A stretch of 64,000 nt of DNA, taken from positions 62,001-126,000 of the forward strand of contig NZ_BMMV01000010.1 in NCBI RefSeq assembly GCF_014646115.1, written 5' to 3'. Shown here piece after piece: positions 54,406 to 63,519 of this stretch. The translations under genes were made by a program, and so were the position numbers. The notes below the pieces were generated by a model. The model was not told the origin of the DNA. It ran no database searches and worked only from the letters and a program-made list of their open reading frames with translations. This DNA is from Streptomyces camponoticapitis (lineage in GTDB: Bacteria > Actinomycetota > Actinomycetes > Streptomycetales > Streptomycetaceae). The first letter of the stretch is position 1. Every line of letters begins with the position of its first letter.

Positions 54406-57400
54406 ATGAAGGCGGTCCCGGAGAAGGGCGGCAGCCCCACCCGGCCCGGCTCCCCCGCAGCCTCCCGGGTGGACGTCTCCCGTACGGAGACGGCTCCCGC
54501 GCGTCGTCAGGACCGCCGCGGCCTCCAGCGTCTTCAGAGCGCGGCCGGGAACGCCGCGGTCTCGCGCCTCGTCGCGCAGCGGTATACGGCTCCGGTGAAG
54601 CCGTCCCCGGCGCAGGCGGCCGGTTTCCGCAAGGTCAAGGCGGATGTGGCGGCGAAGAAGGCGCGCGTCGCCGCACACCCGCCGGCGGCCGGTGAGGCGA
54701 AGGCCTCGCAGGATGCGGCGGTGGCGCCGCCGGACGACAAGGAGGCCCAGGGCAAGGCCGCGAACGCCGAGAAGATGAACGAGGCGAAGCCCGGCGAGTT
54801 CGACAAGAAGGCGTTCGTCGACGCGGTGAACAAGGCGATCGACGCGCAGGCGCCGAAGAACCTCGACGAGGCGGACAAGTTCTCCGAGTCGGGCAAGGCG
54901 GACCAGGTCAAGGCGGAGGTCGACGGGAAGGTCACGGACGGCAAGGAGTCCTCGGCCAAGGACATCGACACCGCGACCAAGGCGCCGCCGGACACCTCGG
55001 CGGCCAAGGAGAAAGAGGTCACCCCCCTCACTCCGGACCGGCCTCCGGCCAACCCGGGCGCCCCGTCCGCGTCGGACGCGATCCCGGAGAAGCAGCCGGC
55101 GGCGGTGACGGACTTCTCGGAGGGGCCGACACAGAACGACCAGGCGATGGCCGACGCGGAGGTCACCGAGGAGCAGCTGGCGAAGGGCAACGAGCCGGAG
55201 TTCAACGAGGCGCTGTCGGCGAAGAAGACGTCGGAGGCCGACGCGGCGAAGGCCCCGGCGAAGGGGAGGGCGGCCGAGGAGCAGCAGCTGTCCACGGCGA
55301 AGGAGGGCGCGGCGGCGTCCGGTGCCCAGGCGATGACCGCTCTGACCGCGACGCGTGACGCGGCCGGGAAGCAGGTGGACGGCGGCAAGGGCGACACCAA
55401 GACGAAGGACGAGAAGAAGCGCGCCGAGGTCACGGCGAGGCTCCAGAAGGTCTACGACGGCACGAAGAAGGACGTCGAGGAGACGCTGTCGGGCCTGGAC
55501 AAGAAGGTCGACACGGCGTTCACGTCGGGGGAGAAGGCGGCGCGCGACGCGTTCACGGCGGACCACAAGCGCCGGATGAAGAAGTACAAGGACAAGCGCT
55601 ACTCGGGCCTGATGGGCAAGGGCCGCTGGGTGAAGGACAAGTTCGCGGGGCTGCCCGAGGAGGCGAATGACCTCTATCAGGAGGCGCGCAAGCTCTACGT
55701 CTCGAAGATGCAGACGGTCATCTCGTCGGTTGCGGACATCATCGGCACCGAGCTGGGGCGGGCGAAGGCGCGTATCGCCAAGGGCCGCGCCGAGTTGAAG
55801 GCGGAGGTGGACAAACTCCCCGCCGATCTGAGGGCGTTCGGCGAGGAGGCGGCGAAGGACTTCGCCGGCAAGTTCGACGACCTGGAAGCGACGGTCGACG
55901 AGAAGTCGGAGCAGCTGGTCCAGGACCTGGCGTCGAAGTACACCGCGGCGCTGAACAAGATCGACGAGGAGATCAAGAAGCTCCAGGAAGCGAACAAGGG
56001 CCTGATCGACAAGGCGAAGGACGCGATCGTCGGCGCGATCAAGACGATCAACGAGCTGAAGAACCTGCTCCTGGGGATCCTCGCGAAGGCCGCCTCCACG
56101 ATCATGAAGATCATCAAGGACCCGATCGGTTTCCTGCGGAACCTGGTCACGGCGGTCGGCGCGGGCCTGAACCTCTTCATGACGAACATCGCGGACCACC
56201 TGAAGACCGGGGTGGTGTCGTGGCTGCTCGGCACGGCGGTCAAGGCGGGCCTCGAACTCCCGCAGAGGTTCGACCTCAAGGGCATCATCCAGCTCATCGG
56301 CTCACTGCTGGGGCTGACCTGGGACATCATCCGCGCCCGCGTGACGCGCAAGGGCGTCCCCGAGGAGGCGATGTCCAAGGTCGAATCCTCGGTCCCGGTG
56401 GCCGGGAGCCTTGCCCGCGAGGGCCCGGCGGGCGCGGTGAAGGAGATCCAGGCGGAGACGGGTGACCTGAAGGCGACGATCCTCTCCAAGCTGACGACGT
56501 ATCTGATCCCGACGGTGATCATCGCGGGGATCACCTGGATTCTCTCCCTACTGAACCCGGCGTCGGCGTTCGTCAGGGCGGTGAAGGGGATCATCGACAT
56601 CGTCACGTTCATCGTGACGCAGGGCGCGCAGATCGTGGAATTCGTGAACGCGGTGCTTGACGCGGTAATCCAAATCGCGAACGGCGGCCAGGCGGGCGTC
56701 CCCAAACTGGTAGAGGCGGCCCTGGCGGCCAGCGTCCCCCTCCTGATCGGCTTCCTCGCGGCCCTGCTGGGCATCGGCGGCCTGGCGAACAAGGTCAAGT
56801 CGGTGTTCCAGTCGGTCTCCCGCCCCGTCACCCGGGCGATCGACAAAATTGTCGACTTCATAGCGAAGCGGGGCAAAGCGCTGTGGGTCAAAGGGAAGGG
56901 AGGAAAGGGAAGGAACAGAGACAAAGGTGATGGGCAGGACTCGAGACCGAATCGCCCCGGTCGCACCGGCGCCGACACCAGTAAGGCACAGGACAAGAAA
57001 CCATTCCTGTACACCCTCCCGAAGAGAAGATTCCGCACGGCAGATTCTGAAAGCCATACGCTTCTCTTCAAGGAAATGGGAAACCGCAGAGAACTGACGG
57101 TCCACAGCACGCCAGTTTCGATAACCGATTATCTGGCACGCTGGAAGGACTCCCTGCCAAGCGTTTCTCCACCCGACAGAACGACCCAGGAATCCGCGCA
57201 CAGCAACGCACTCAGGCAGCACGACGAAGTAATGAGCGCGGAGCGGGCGCTACCAACGAGGAGGTCTGTCGCAGCCAGTCATCCCAACATGCAGGATCGC
57301 TTTGATGAGCTGGTACTCAAATTTGAGCGGCTGGCCGAACTCCTGTCCCTCCAGAAGAAGCCGCTGCCACCACTTCCTCCTCCCGTACTCCCACCGTTCC

Positions 57401-58146
57401 GAAACAGTGTTCTGGCTACGAATTTTACCGCCCATTACATAGTGTGGCCACCTCCCGAAGGTCAGGTCTCCACAGCGAACAAAGGGCTCACACTGAAGGG
57501 CTGGCGTTATGTCGATGCCAGAAACCTTCAGGGCCCGCAGGAATACTGGCTGAAAATGCATCTCCTTCCTGGTCGACTAGGAGGGATGGCGACCGACTCA
57601 AATCTTGTGCCGGCACGCCAGAGCGTAAACAATCCAGACTTCTTGACAAAAGTCGAGGAGCCTGCTCATTCATTTCTTGCGTCCTCGAATGAGCATCCAG
57701 GGAACCCAGCGATCTGGTACCAAGTAAAGGTTGAGTTCGGGCACGGAGCGCGATATGAGGGCTTCCCGAGTCTCATAGACGTCTCCTGGGGGACTTACGA
57801 CAGTGACGGCAGCCAATGGATACGCAGGCAAACCCCTTCGGGGTCATACTCAGACCCTCAAAACCCCCCGCCGAATACAGCTGTCCAGACGATCAGCCTC
57901 AACACGGCCGGAGAAGCGAGAATCGCTTCCCGCATGGGTGGGGAGGAATACCTTTATTTTGCGCGCCAGGTTGTTTTACTCCGAAAAAATTCCCAAGGAA
58001 TACAAGAACCTTACGACTCGGTTACCGACCTGGAAGACCGGCTGGAGGCATGGAACCAGTCAAAACCCACCCCATGGGCCGATCTACCTGTGATGCTCAA
58101 CGTACTTAAATCTGTAATTCGACTTGGAAAGATCACGATTCCCTGA
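54406..58146 (+). CDS. Large CIS-associated chimeric protein: membrane-active N-part, nuclease-like C-terminus
   Basis: A 1246-residue protein on the strand opposite the CIS operon, start ATG 54406 with GGAGGGG upstream. Residues 40-56 (LQRLQSAAGNAAVSRLV) are the short motif at the N-terminus of many eCIS cargo and DUF4157 proteins. Residues 60-600 are Lys/Ala-rich coiled coil. Hydrophobic segments lie near 628-645, 698-718 and 770-792. From residue ~826 base composition falls clearly. The C-terminus has KMHLLPGRLGG (H1052), SNLVPARQSVNN and VEEP, resembling DNA/RNA non-specific endonucleases. A rare TTA codon sits at 57976. I infer a CIS effector with an exchanged toxin end. Confidence 0.8.
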   Translation: MKAVPEKGGSPTRPGSPAASRVDVSRTETAPARRQDRRGLQRLQSAAGNAAVSRLVAQRYTAPVKPSPAQAAGFRKVKADVAAKKARVAAHPPAAGEAKASQDAAVAPPDDKEAQGKAANAEKMNEAKPGEFDKKAFVDAVNKAIDAQAPKNLDEADKFSESGKADQVKAEVDGKVTDGKESSAKDIDTATKAPPDTSAAKEKEVTPLTPDRPPANPGAPSASDAIPEKQPAAVTDFSEGPTQNDQAMADAEVTEEQLAKGNEPEFNEALSAKKTSEADAAKAPAKGRAAEEQQLSTAKEGAAASGAQAMTALTATRDAAGKQVDGGKGDTKTKDEKKRAEVTARLQKVYDGTKKDVEETLSGLDKKVDTAFTSGEKAARDAFTADHKRRMKKYKDKRYSGLMGKGRWVKDKFAGLPEEANDLYQEARKLYVSKMQTVISSVADIIGTELGRAKARIAKGRAELKAEVDKLPADLRAFGEEAAKDFAGKFDDLEATVDEKSEQLVQDLASKYTAALNKIDEEIKKLQEANKGLIDKAKDAIVGAIKTINELKNLLLGILAKAASTIMKIIKDPIGFLRNLVTAVGAGLNLFMTNIADHLKTGVVSWLLGTAVKAGLELPQRFDLKGIIQLIGSLLGLTWDIIRARVTRKGVPEEAMSKVESSVPVAGSLAREGPAGAVKEIQAETGDLKATILSKLTTYLIPTVIIAGITWILSLLNPASAFVRAVKGIIDIVTFIVTQGAQIVEFVNAVLDAVIQIANGGQAGVPKLVEAALAASVPLLIGFLAALLGIGGLANKVKSVFQSVSRPVTRAIDKIVDFIAKRGKALWVKGKGGKGRNRDKGDGQDSRPNRPGRTGADTSKAQDKKPFLYTLPKRRFRTADSESHTLLFKEMGNRRELTVHSTPVSITDYLARWKDSLPSVSPPDRTTQESAHSNALRQHDEVMSAERALPTRRSVAASHPNMQDRFDELVLKFERLAELLSLQKKPLPPLPPPVLPPFRNSVLATNFTAHYIVWPPPEGQVSTANKGLTLKGWRYVDARNLQGPQEYWLKMHLLPGRLGGMATDSNLVPARQSVNNPDFLTKVEEPAHSFLASSNEHPGNPAIWYQVKVEFGHGARYEGFPSLIDVSWGTYDSDGSQWIRRQTPSGSYSDPQNPPPNTAVQTISLNTAGEARIASRMGGEEYLYFARQVVLLRKNSQGIQEPYDSVTDLEDRLEAWNQSKPTPWADLPVMLNVLKSVIRLGKITIP

Positions 58147-58177
58147 ACACTTCGAAATTCCCGCGAGAGGGGCAACT

Positions 58178-58870
58178 GTGACCGAGCTGAGCACTATCGA
58201 GCAGAAGTTCGTCCAGGTAACAGAAGATCTCATTGCATCCCCAGCGGTGACTGTACTTTCCAGTAATCAAGGTGATCTCCTCAAGCGAGCCGGGGACGCT
58301 CAAAAGGTGTTCGAGCAGCTTGCTTCTCAGGGCTACGCCGTCCTCCCCGAGGAGATGCGGCACTGTTTTATGCGATTCCGAGATGTCGGAGCTCATTGGC
58401 AAGCACCCGATCCAGAATCGGAGATAGGTGGCGAATTCAACCTGCTCCACCTTTCCGAGAGTATACGAATGGGTCCACCGCCATGGCACAACCGCAGCGA
58501 ATGGAGCCCCGAACAGCAGGACCTATTTTCTCGATTCCGGATTTTCGACACCCACTTTCAAAGCGGGTCAGGTACCCTGGGAAGTCTGCGGATGATGCCG
58601 TTCGGTGTGACGCCGGAGATTTGGTTCTACGACAATACCCGAGGGCCGTTCAAGCTGCATATTAACTACTGCTCCTACCTTGACAATATCCGAATCACCA
58701 AAGGTGGACACTATTGGCAGTACCTCTTCTCGGACATATCCCTGACGGAACCGGGCAACACCTACATCGCAACTTACTTAAGGAAATTACTTGACTTCCT
58801 GCAGATTGAGTTCCCTGATGTCGAGTACGGCCCTCTTCTTGATCGCTTATCACTAAAGACCTCGCACTGA
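58178..58870 (+). CDS. Putative immunity partner of the chimeric toxin
   Basis: A 230-residue protein, GTG 58178 with GAGAGGGG upstream. It follows the cargo-like gene by 31 bp on the same strand and shares its low GC and three TTA codons (58778, 58787, 58847). It is soluble, with no signal peptide. A central stretch (FGVTPEIWFYDNTRGPFKLHINYCSYLDNIRITKGGHYWQYLFSDISL) is reminiscent of SMI1/SUKH-type immunity proteins, but this is only a resemblance. In polymorphic toxin systems such a gene after a toxin C-terminus normally neutralises it. Confidence 0.5.
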   Translation: MTELSTIEQKFVQVTEDLIASPAVTVLSSNQGDLLKRAGDAQKVFEQLASQGYAVLPEEMRHCFMRFRDVGAHWQAPDPESEIGGEFNLLHLSESIRMGPPPWHNRSEWSPEQQDLFSRFRIFDTHFQSGSGTLGSLRMMPFGVTPEIWFYDNTRGPFKLHINYCSYLDNIRITKGGHYWQYLFSDISLTEPGNTYIATYLRKLLDFLQIEFPDVEYGPLLDRLSLKTSH

Positions 58871-59387
58871 GCCTATTTCATCCTGAATAGTTGCACGTTC
58901 AAACAGTTGCTTGCCGAGTCAGGGAACGCCCACAGATTCACCGACACGGCTCTGTGCACGGTGCGTCACGGTCGGACGGCCGTGTCGATGCGGCCCGGGG
59001 CGCGGGGGTGTCGGAACCTGGCGCGCGCATGGGCGGGAAGCTTCACGCTGAGCGCTACCCGGAGCAGTTTTCTGATTGCAGGACGCTACGATCATGTGAT
59101 CGTTTCCGGCTGCTGCCCCAGCCGCCGTTGCGTGGTGGAGGGACCCCCGTGCGCAGATATCCGATCGCCGACAGGACCGCACTGTGACAGACCAGAACAG
59201 TTCTGACAGCTCACCAGGTGACGTCGGGTGGCGAAAGCGCCACGCTGCCCGCGTATTACGCGGATACCTGCCATGGGGAAGCCGACTTCCGCCGGCCGAA
59301 CGGATCGATGCGGCCCCCGGTGCTGCGGACCAACGAGAGTTGGAGTGCCAGCGACGTCCATCCCTCTTTTTCTCGAACAGGAAGTCC
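58871..59387. other. Intergenic region with a perfect 13-bp palindrome
   Basis: CAGAACAGTTCTG (59193-59205) is a perfect palindrome about 180 bp before the DivIVA-like gene. The rest shows no conserved reading frame; a plus-strand open stretch at 58891-59206 has no family signal. Confidence 0.4.
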
Positions 59388-60299
59388 ATGAACGACGCCT
59401 CTGTCCGCTTTGAGCTTGTGCGCCGCGGCTATGACAGCGAACAAGTGGACGACCTCGTCACCCAGGTCGTCGGGGACCGGGACAAGGCTCTGGCCCGCAT
59501 CGCCGCGCTGGAGCAGCGCATCGGAGAGCTGACCGTCGAGACGGAGAACGCCCAGCCGCACGTCGTCGAAAGCTCCCCGTCCTTCGCAGGCCTGGGGGCC
59601 CGCGTTGACGAGATCCTGTGGTTGGTTGAGGAAGAGGCCGCGGAACTGGGTGAGGAAGCTCGCGAGGCTGCCCGAGACCACCACAAGGTCGCCAGCGATG
59701 CGGCCGAACGGATACAAACCGAAGCCGAGGCGTACATGGCGGATCTCAAGACCGCCAGCGATCGGGAATGCGCGCGGATCGTGGAGAAGGCCCAGGCGGA
59801 GGCCGACCGCCTGTACAGCGAAGCGCACGAGAACGCGCAGGCCACAGGCCAGGAGGCCGACGGCTTATTCGAAGACACCCGCGCCAGGGCCGCGCACGCC
59901 GCAGCCGACTTCGAGGCCAAGCTCGCCAAACGCCGCCAACAGGCGGGGAACGACCTCGCCTCCCGCCAGTCCGAAGCTGAAGAACGACTCCAGCAGCTCC
60001 AGCAACGCGCCGAGCAACTGCGCCTGGAAGCTGAGAAGCGACACAGAGACGCCGAGCACCAAGCCCGTCAACTTACACAAAACGCGCGCCACCAAAGCGA
60101 CGAGGCCATCTCTGAAGCGAACGCCATGGCCGTCCGGATCCGCACCGAATCCGAACGCGAACTCGCCGCTCTCGCCAACCGTCGCGACAGCATCAAGGCG
60201 CAGCTGACCAACGTCCGCGCCATGCTCGCCACACTCACCGGCCCCGCCGTGATCCCGGACACCGGTGATCACGACACGACCGACCAGATGATGGCCTGA
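59388..60299 (+). CDS. DivIVA-like coiled-coil protein
   Basis: A 303-residue protein. The first 60 residues (FELVRRGYDSEQVDDLVTQVVGDRDKALARIAALEQRI) match the DivIVA/Wag31 N-terminal lipid-binding segment, where Arg-Gly-Tyr and the VD motif are conserved. Residues 65-280 are nearly continuous coiled coil with Ala/Glu/Arg heptads. In Streptomyces such filament-forming proteins act at the hyphal tip and in sporulation. I chose ATG 59388 with AGGAAG in front. It lies in the gap of the CIS cluster. Confidence 0.85.
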   Translation: MNDASVRFELVRRGYDSEQVDDLVTQVVGDRDKALARIAALEQRIGELTVETENAQPHVVESSPSFAGLGARVDEILWLVEEEAAELGEEAREAARDHHKVASDAAERIQTEAEAYMADLKTASDRECARIVEKAQAEADRLYSEAHENAQATGQEADGLFEDTRARAAHAAADFEAKLAKRRQQAGNDLASRQSEAEERLQQLQQRAEQLRLEAEKRHRDAEHQARQLTQNARHQSDEAISEANAMAVRIRTESERELAALANRRDSIKAQLTNVRAMLATLTGPAVIPDTGDHDTTDQMMA

Positions 60300-60378
60300 C
60301 ACGAGCGCACTGACCAGGCCACAACCGCCGCCGACAGCCAGGTCAGCGTGCCGCACGCAGCGACAAAGGCATTCGTAG

Positions 60379-60521
60379 TGGACGCGCTCGGTCCGCACCG
60401 GCACCCTGCGCAAGCTGGCCATCAGCGTCTTCCGCCAGGACGCCGGTCGAATCTCGCCGCCGCCCTCCGCCAAACCGGCCGCGACTACCACCGGCCCCCA
60501 CGAGCCTTCGGTCCCTCGTGA
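60379..60521 (+). pseudogene. C-terminal scar of an ISAs1-type transposase
   Basis: One frame gives VRTGTLRKLAISVFRQD (60391 onward) and the next gives RRSNLAAALRQTGRDYHRPPRAFG then a stop at 60521. Joined by a frameshift, these match the last ~45 residues of ISAs1-type transposases (RTG..R.LAI..L...G..N.AAALR...R...RPL). The rest of the element is gone and no inverted repeats were identified. It marks past insertion between the DivIVA-like gene and the toxin-antitoxin pair. Confidence 0.6.
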
Positions 60522-60771
60522 CGAACCTACAGATTTCGATCACGCTATGACCCGGAGTGCGGGATGCCTTCGTCATTGTTGCCCCGGCCTGTACTCGACG
60601 GTGAGCGTCAAGTAGCCGCGCGTGTCCGGGTAGCGTCCTCGACCCTGCATTGGCTGCAGATGTGGTGCGGAGCCCGACGCCAGTGGCGGGCGACCTAAGG
60701 CCCGTTGTCACCGGCGGGCGCACGACGACAGCCGCGGCAACGGTGACTGAGTGCAAAGCGAACTTTCTACT

Positions 60772-60788
60772 AGTCTATGTATTAGACT
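60772..60788. promoter_or_regulatory. Operator and -10 region of the VapBC-type pair
   Basis: AGTCTA (60772-60777) and TAGACT (60783-60788) are perfect 6-bp arms around TGTAT. TAGACT fits a -10 box (TAnnnT) with a start of transcription at the antitoxin ATG (60795), giving a leaderless mRNA. The antitoxin would repress its own promoter here. Confidence 0.55.
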
Positions 60789-60794
60789 GCAGTC

Positions 60795-61076
60795 ATGAGC
60801 GATGAAGTCAACTACGGGGTCGGTGAAGGCCCCACTGCCAACGTCTCCGTCAGCCTGCACTCGGGGAACATCGCCGCGGTTCGTGCGCGCGTGGGGAAGC
60901 GGGGCTTCTCGGCCTACGTGGACGCCGCCGTGCAGCGTCAGATCGAGCGTGACAACCTTGCCGAGCTGACCGCCGCGCACGAGGCCGAACACGGAGCCTT
61001 CAGCGATGCCGAGATCGATGCTGCCCGTGCCCTCCTGCGTGGAGACGCCGACGGCGGAGTGGGGAACGCGGCATGA
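60795..61076 (+). CDS. Ribbon-helix-helix antitoxin
   Basis: A 93-residue antitoxin. The N-terminal RHH unit (ANVSVSLHSGNIAAVRARVGKRGFSAYVDAAVQRQIERDNLAEL) binds DNA as a dimer; the C-terminal acidic end (HEAEHGAFSDAEIDAARALLRGDADGG) would cover the toxin active site. There is no ribosome site before the ATG, consistent with a leaderless transcript. It overlaps the toxin gene by ATGA. Confidence 0.8.
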   Translation: MSDEVNYGVGEGPTANVSVSLHSGNIAAVRARVGKRGFSAYVDAAVQRQIERDNLAELTAAHEAEHGAFSDAEIDAARALLRGDADGGVGNAA

Positions 61077-61474
61077 CGAGTCGGTCGGGGACGCTCGTGC
61101 TGGACTGCGACGGGCTTTCCAAGGTGGTGGCCGACGACCGTGAGGTCATGGCTTTGGTGCGCGGCGCCGAGAAGGAGGACATGAGGGTCGTCACCAGCGT
61201 CCTCACCCTGATCGAGGCACATCACTCGCGGGTGAACTCCGCTCGGTTCAACTGGGCGGTCTCCCGGCTCAACGTAGAACCCGTGACCGAGGAGATCGGT
61301 CGTACGGCGATGGCCTTGCTCGTCGACGCGGGCCTTCATGGGCACAAGTACGCGATCGATACCGTGGTCGCCGCCACCGCGCTCCATGCTCCGAAGCCGG
61401 CCGTCGTTGTCACCTCCGATCCGGAAGACCTGGCCATGCTCTGCGGGGATCGGGTCCGCATCGTCAAGGTCTGA
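61073..61474 (+). CDS. PIN-domain toxin (VapC-like)
   Basis: A 133-residue PIN ribonuclease. The acidic active site is visible: D in LVLDCDGLSK (residues 10-13), E in LIEAHH, D in KYAIDTVVAATA and D in VVTSDPEDL. VapC toxins cut tRNA or rRNA when the antitoxin is degraded. The gene is translationally coupled to the antitoxin. Confidence 0.88.
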   Translation: MTSRSGTLVLDCDGLSKVVADDREVMALVRGAEKEDMRVVTSVLTLIEAHHSRVNSARFNWAVSRLNVEPVTEEIGRTAMALLVDAGLHGHKYAIDTVVAATALHAPKPAVVVTSDPEDLAMLCGDRVRIVKV

Positions 61475-61488
61475 CGCCCCAGGTCCGC

Positions 61489-63519
61489 TCAGCCCTGCAC
61501 CAGGCTCAGATACGGGCCGAACTCCGAGGCCAACGTCAGCCGGCCCAGTTTTTGGTACTCCCGTTGGATCGCGTGGATCAGCGTTGACATCGTTACTGGG
61601 GTGTTCGTGTCCGCCGACAGGTACGCCGATGTCACCGCTATCGAGCGGATGTTGCCCCCTGCCAGCTCGAAGTTGGACGCGCAGAAGTCCAGGTCCAGGT
61701 CCTTGCCCCTCGGTAGCAGCGGGCCCAGGCAGCGTTCCCAGAGCAGGAGGCGTTGCGTGGGGTCTGGGACCGGGAAGTCGATGACCAGGTCCAGGCGGCG
61801 GGTGAAGGCGTCGTCCAGGTTGGCGCGGAGGTTCGTCGCCAGGATGGCCAGGCCGTCGAAGGACTCCATCCGTTGGAGCAGGTACGCGCTCTCCACGTTC
61901 GCGTAGCGGTCATGCGCGTCCTTCACGTCCGAGCGTTTGCCGAAGATCGCGTCCGCCTCGTCGAAGAGCAGCACCCCGTTCACGCCCGCCGCTTCCGTGA
62001 AGATGCGCTCCAGGTTCTTCTCCGTCTCGCCCACGTACTTGTCGATCACCGTCGCCAGATCGACCGTGTAGAGGTCCAGGCCCAGATCCGCCGCGATCAC
62101 CTCCGCCGACATCGTCTTCCCCGTGCCCGAGTCGCCCGCGAACAGGGCCGAGACGCCTCGGCCCCTGCCGCCTCCCGGGCGCATGCCCCACTCGCCCAGC
62201 ACCCGGTCGCGGTGGCGCGCGCGGGCCGTGAGTTCGCGGAGTTGGGCGTGGGTGTCGGGTGGGAGGACCAGGTCGTCCCAGGTCACCGTGGGCTCGATGC
62301 GGCGGGCGAGACGGTTTAGGCCCGCCGCGTTCTGGGCGCGGGCTCCCTGGCGTACATGGTCGGGGGTGAGCACTCCACCCGCGAGGCGCGCAGTCTGGGC
62401 GGCGGAGCGGGCCGCGCCCGTTACCTGTTCCGGAGTGAGGAGGAAGGGGGCCAGTAAGTGGTCCGTGTCGATCGTGGGCGGGACCGGCGCCGGGGCGCAC
62501 TGTTTGTACGCGTCCGTCCACAGGGCACCGCGTGCTGACGGTTCCACCCGTGGGGCGTGCAGGAGCAGTGGGGGAGAGGCGGACCACGACGCGTCCCACG
62601 GGGACCGGCCCACCAGGATCGTGGGGATGTGAGTAGTCGTCAGAAGATGCAGAAGGCGGGGGTGTTCGCGCGATACCGCTTCCAACGGGGCGCACACCAG
62701 GCCCGCGTTCGTCAGCCGCGCCTCGCGGACCAGGGCCCGTACCGCCTCCGCCGGCGCCGGATCCTCGGCCAGCCGTGCCAGGTCCAGGCCCAGCACGCCG
62801 AGGCCCGCCGTCGTCAGGGCGGACGCGGCCAGCGCCGTACCCGCGCCGCCCTGGTCCTCGCTGAGGTACGCCAGTTGGACGCCGTCGGCCAGCACCCCGG
62901 CGAGCGGTGCCGGGTCGCCGACGCCCCGTACCGCGTGCCACGGGGCCAGGAGATCCGCCAGCCGAGGGTCAGGGGTGTCATCGCCCAGGAGGTGGGCCGT
63001 CACCCGGTCCGGCACGCGCAACGCACGGCTCAGGAAAGGCCGTTCAAGGTCCTCCACCAGCAGCAGTCCACCCGCCCGCAGTGGGGATCGGGCCGCCAGC
63101 CGCGCGCGGGCCGCGTGGTCCGCGGGGGCCGAGCCGCACAGGCCGAGAGCCAGGCCGACGGACGGGCGGCGACGGGTCACGTCGTCGTTCAAGTAGCCGT
63201 AGAACGCCTCGAACCGGTCGTCCAGGTCCGGTACGAGCGCGATGAGCAGGATCTCGATGTCGAGGGGGGTGAGGCCGAACTCCGCAGCCAGAGAGGTGAG
63301 TCGGGAGCCCGGTACATCTGAGATCAGCTGCTCGTCGGGAGGCGGGAACGACCTCGCCCCCTCCTCGTCCAGCAGCCTCGCGACGTTCTCCTCCGTCAGA
63401 TACAGGCCCCTGAACGCGTCGTCCGGATCCGGGTCGGTGCGCTGCCTGGCCTCGACTGCCCGGCGGACGCGCTGCTCCACCGCGACCGCCCGCGCCAGCA
63501 GGTGCCGCAGGCTCGTCAC
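61489..63519 (-). CDS. cis15: AAA+ ATPase of the CIS cluster (Cis15-type)
   Basis: A 676-residue ATPase. The N-terminal half is a CIS-specific region; the AAA module has Walker A GDSGTGKT (near residue 470), Walker B VLLFDEADAIFGKRSD, sensor LATNL and the arginine finger in FTRRLDLVIDFP. Afp15/Pvc15 homologues act in assembly or cargo loading. The GTG start overlaps the DUF4255 gene by GTGA. Confidence 0.92.
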   Translation of the reverse strand: MTSLRHLLARAVAVEQRVRRAVEARQRTDPDPDDAFRGLYLTEENVARLLDEEGARSFPPPDEQLISDVPGSRLTSLAAEFGLTPLDIEILLIALVPDLDDRFEAFYGYLNDDVTRRRPSVGLALGLCGSAPADHAARARLAARSPLRAGGLLLVEDLERPFLSRALRVPDRVTAHLLGDDTPDPRLADLLAPWHAVRGVGDPAPLAGVLADGVQLAYLSEDQGGAGTALAASALTTAGLGVLGLDLARLAEDPAPAEAVRALVREARLTNAGLVCAPLEAVSREHPRLLHLLTTTHIPTILVGRSPWDASWSASPPLLLHAPRVEPSARGALWTDAYKQCAPAPVPPTIDTDHLLAPFLLTPEQVTGAARSAAQTARLAGGVLTPDHVRQGARAQNAAGLNRLARRIEPTVTWDDLVLPPDTHAQLRELTARARHRDRVLGEWGMRPGGGRGRGVSALFAGDSGTGKTMSAEVIAADLGLDLYTVDLATVIDKYVGETEKNLERIFTEAAGVNGVLLFDEADAIFGKRSDVKDAHDRYANVESAYLLQRMESFDGLAILATNLRANLDDAFTRRLDLVIDFPVPDPTQRLLLWERCLGPLLPRGKDLDLDFCASNFELAGGNIRSIAVTSAYLSADTNTPVTMSTLIHAIQREYQKLGRLTLASEFGPYLSLVQG

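Noticed and set aside
59193..59205. A LexA box
   Set aside because: The GAAC and GTTC arms are only one base apart instead of four, so it does not fit the actinobacterial SOS box.
60343..60756. A minus-strand open frame of 137 residues
   Set aside because: It lacks a ribosome site and lies antisense to the transposase scar; its sequence resembles no family.
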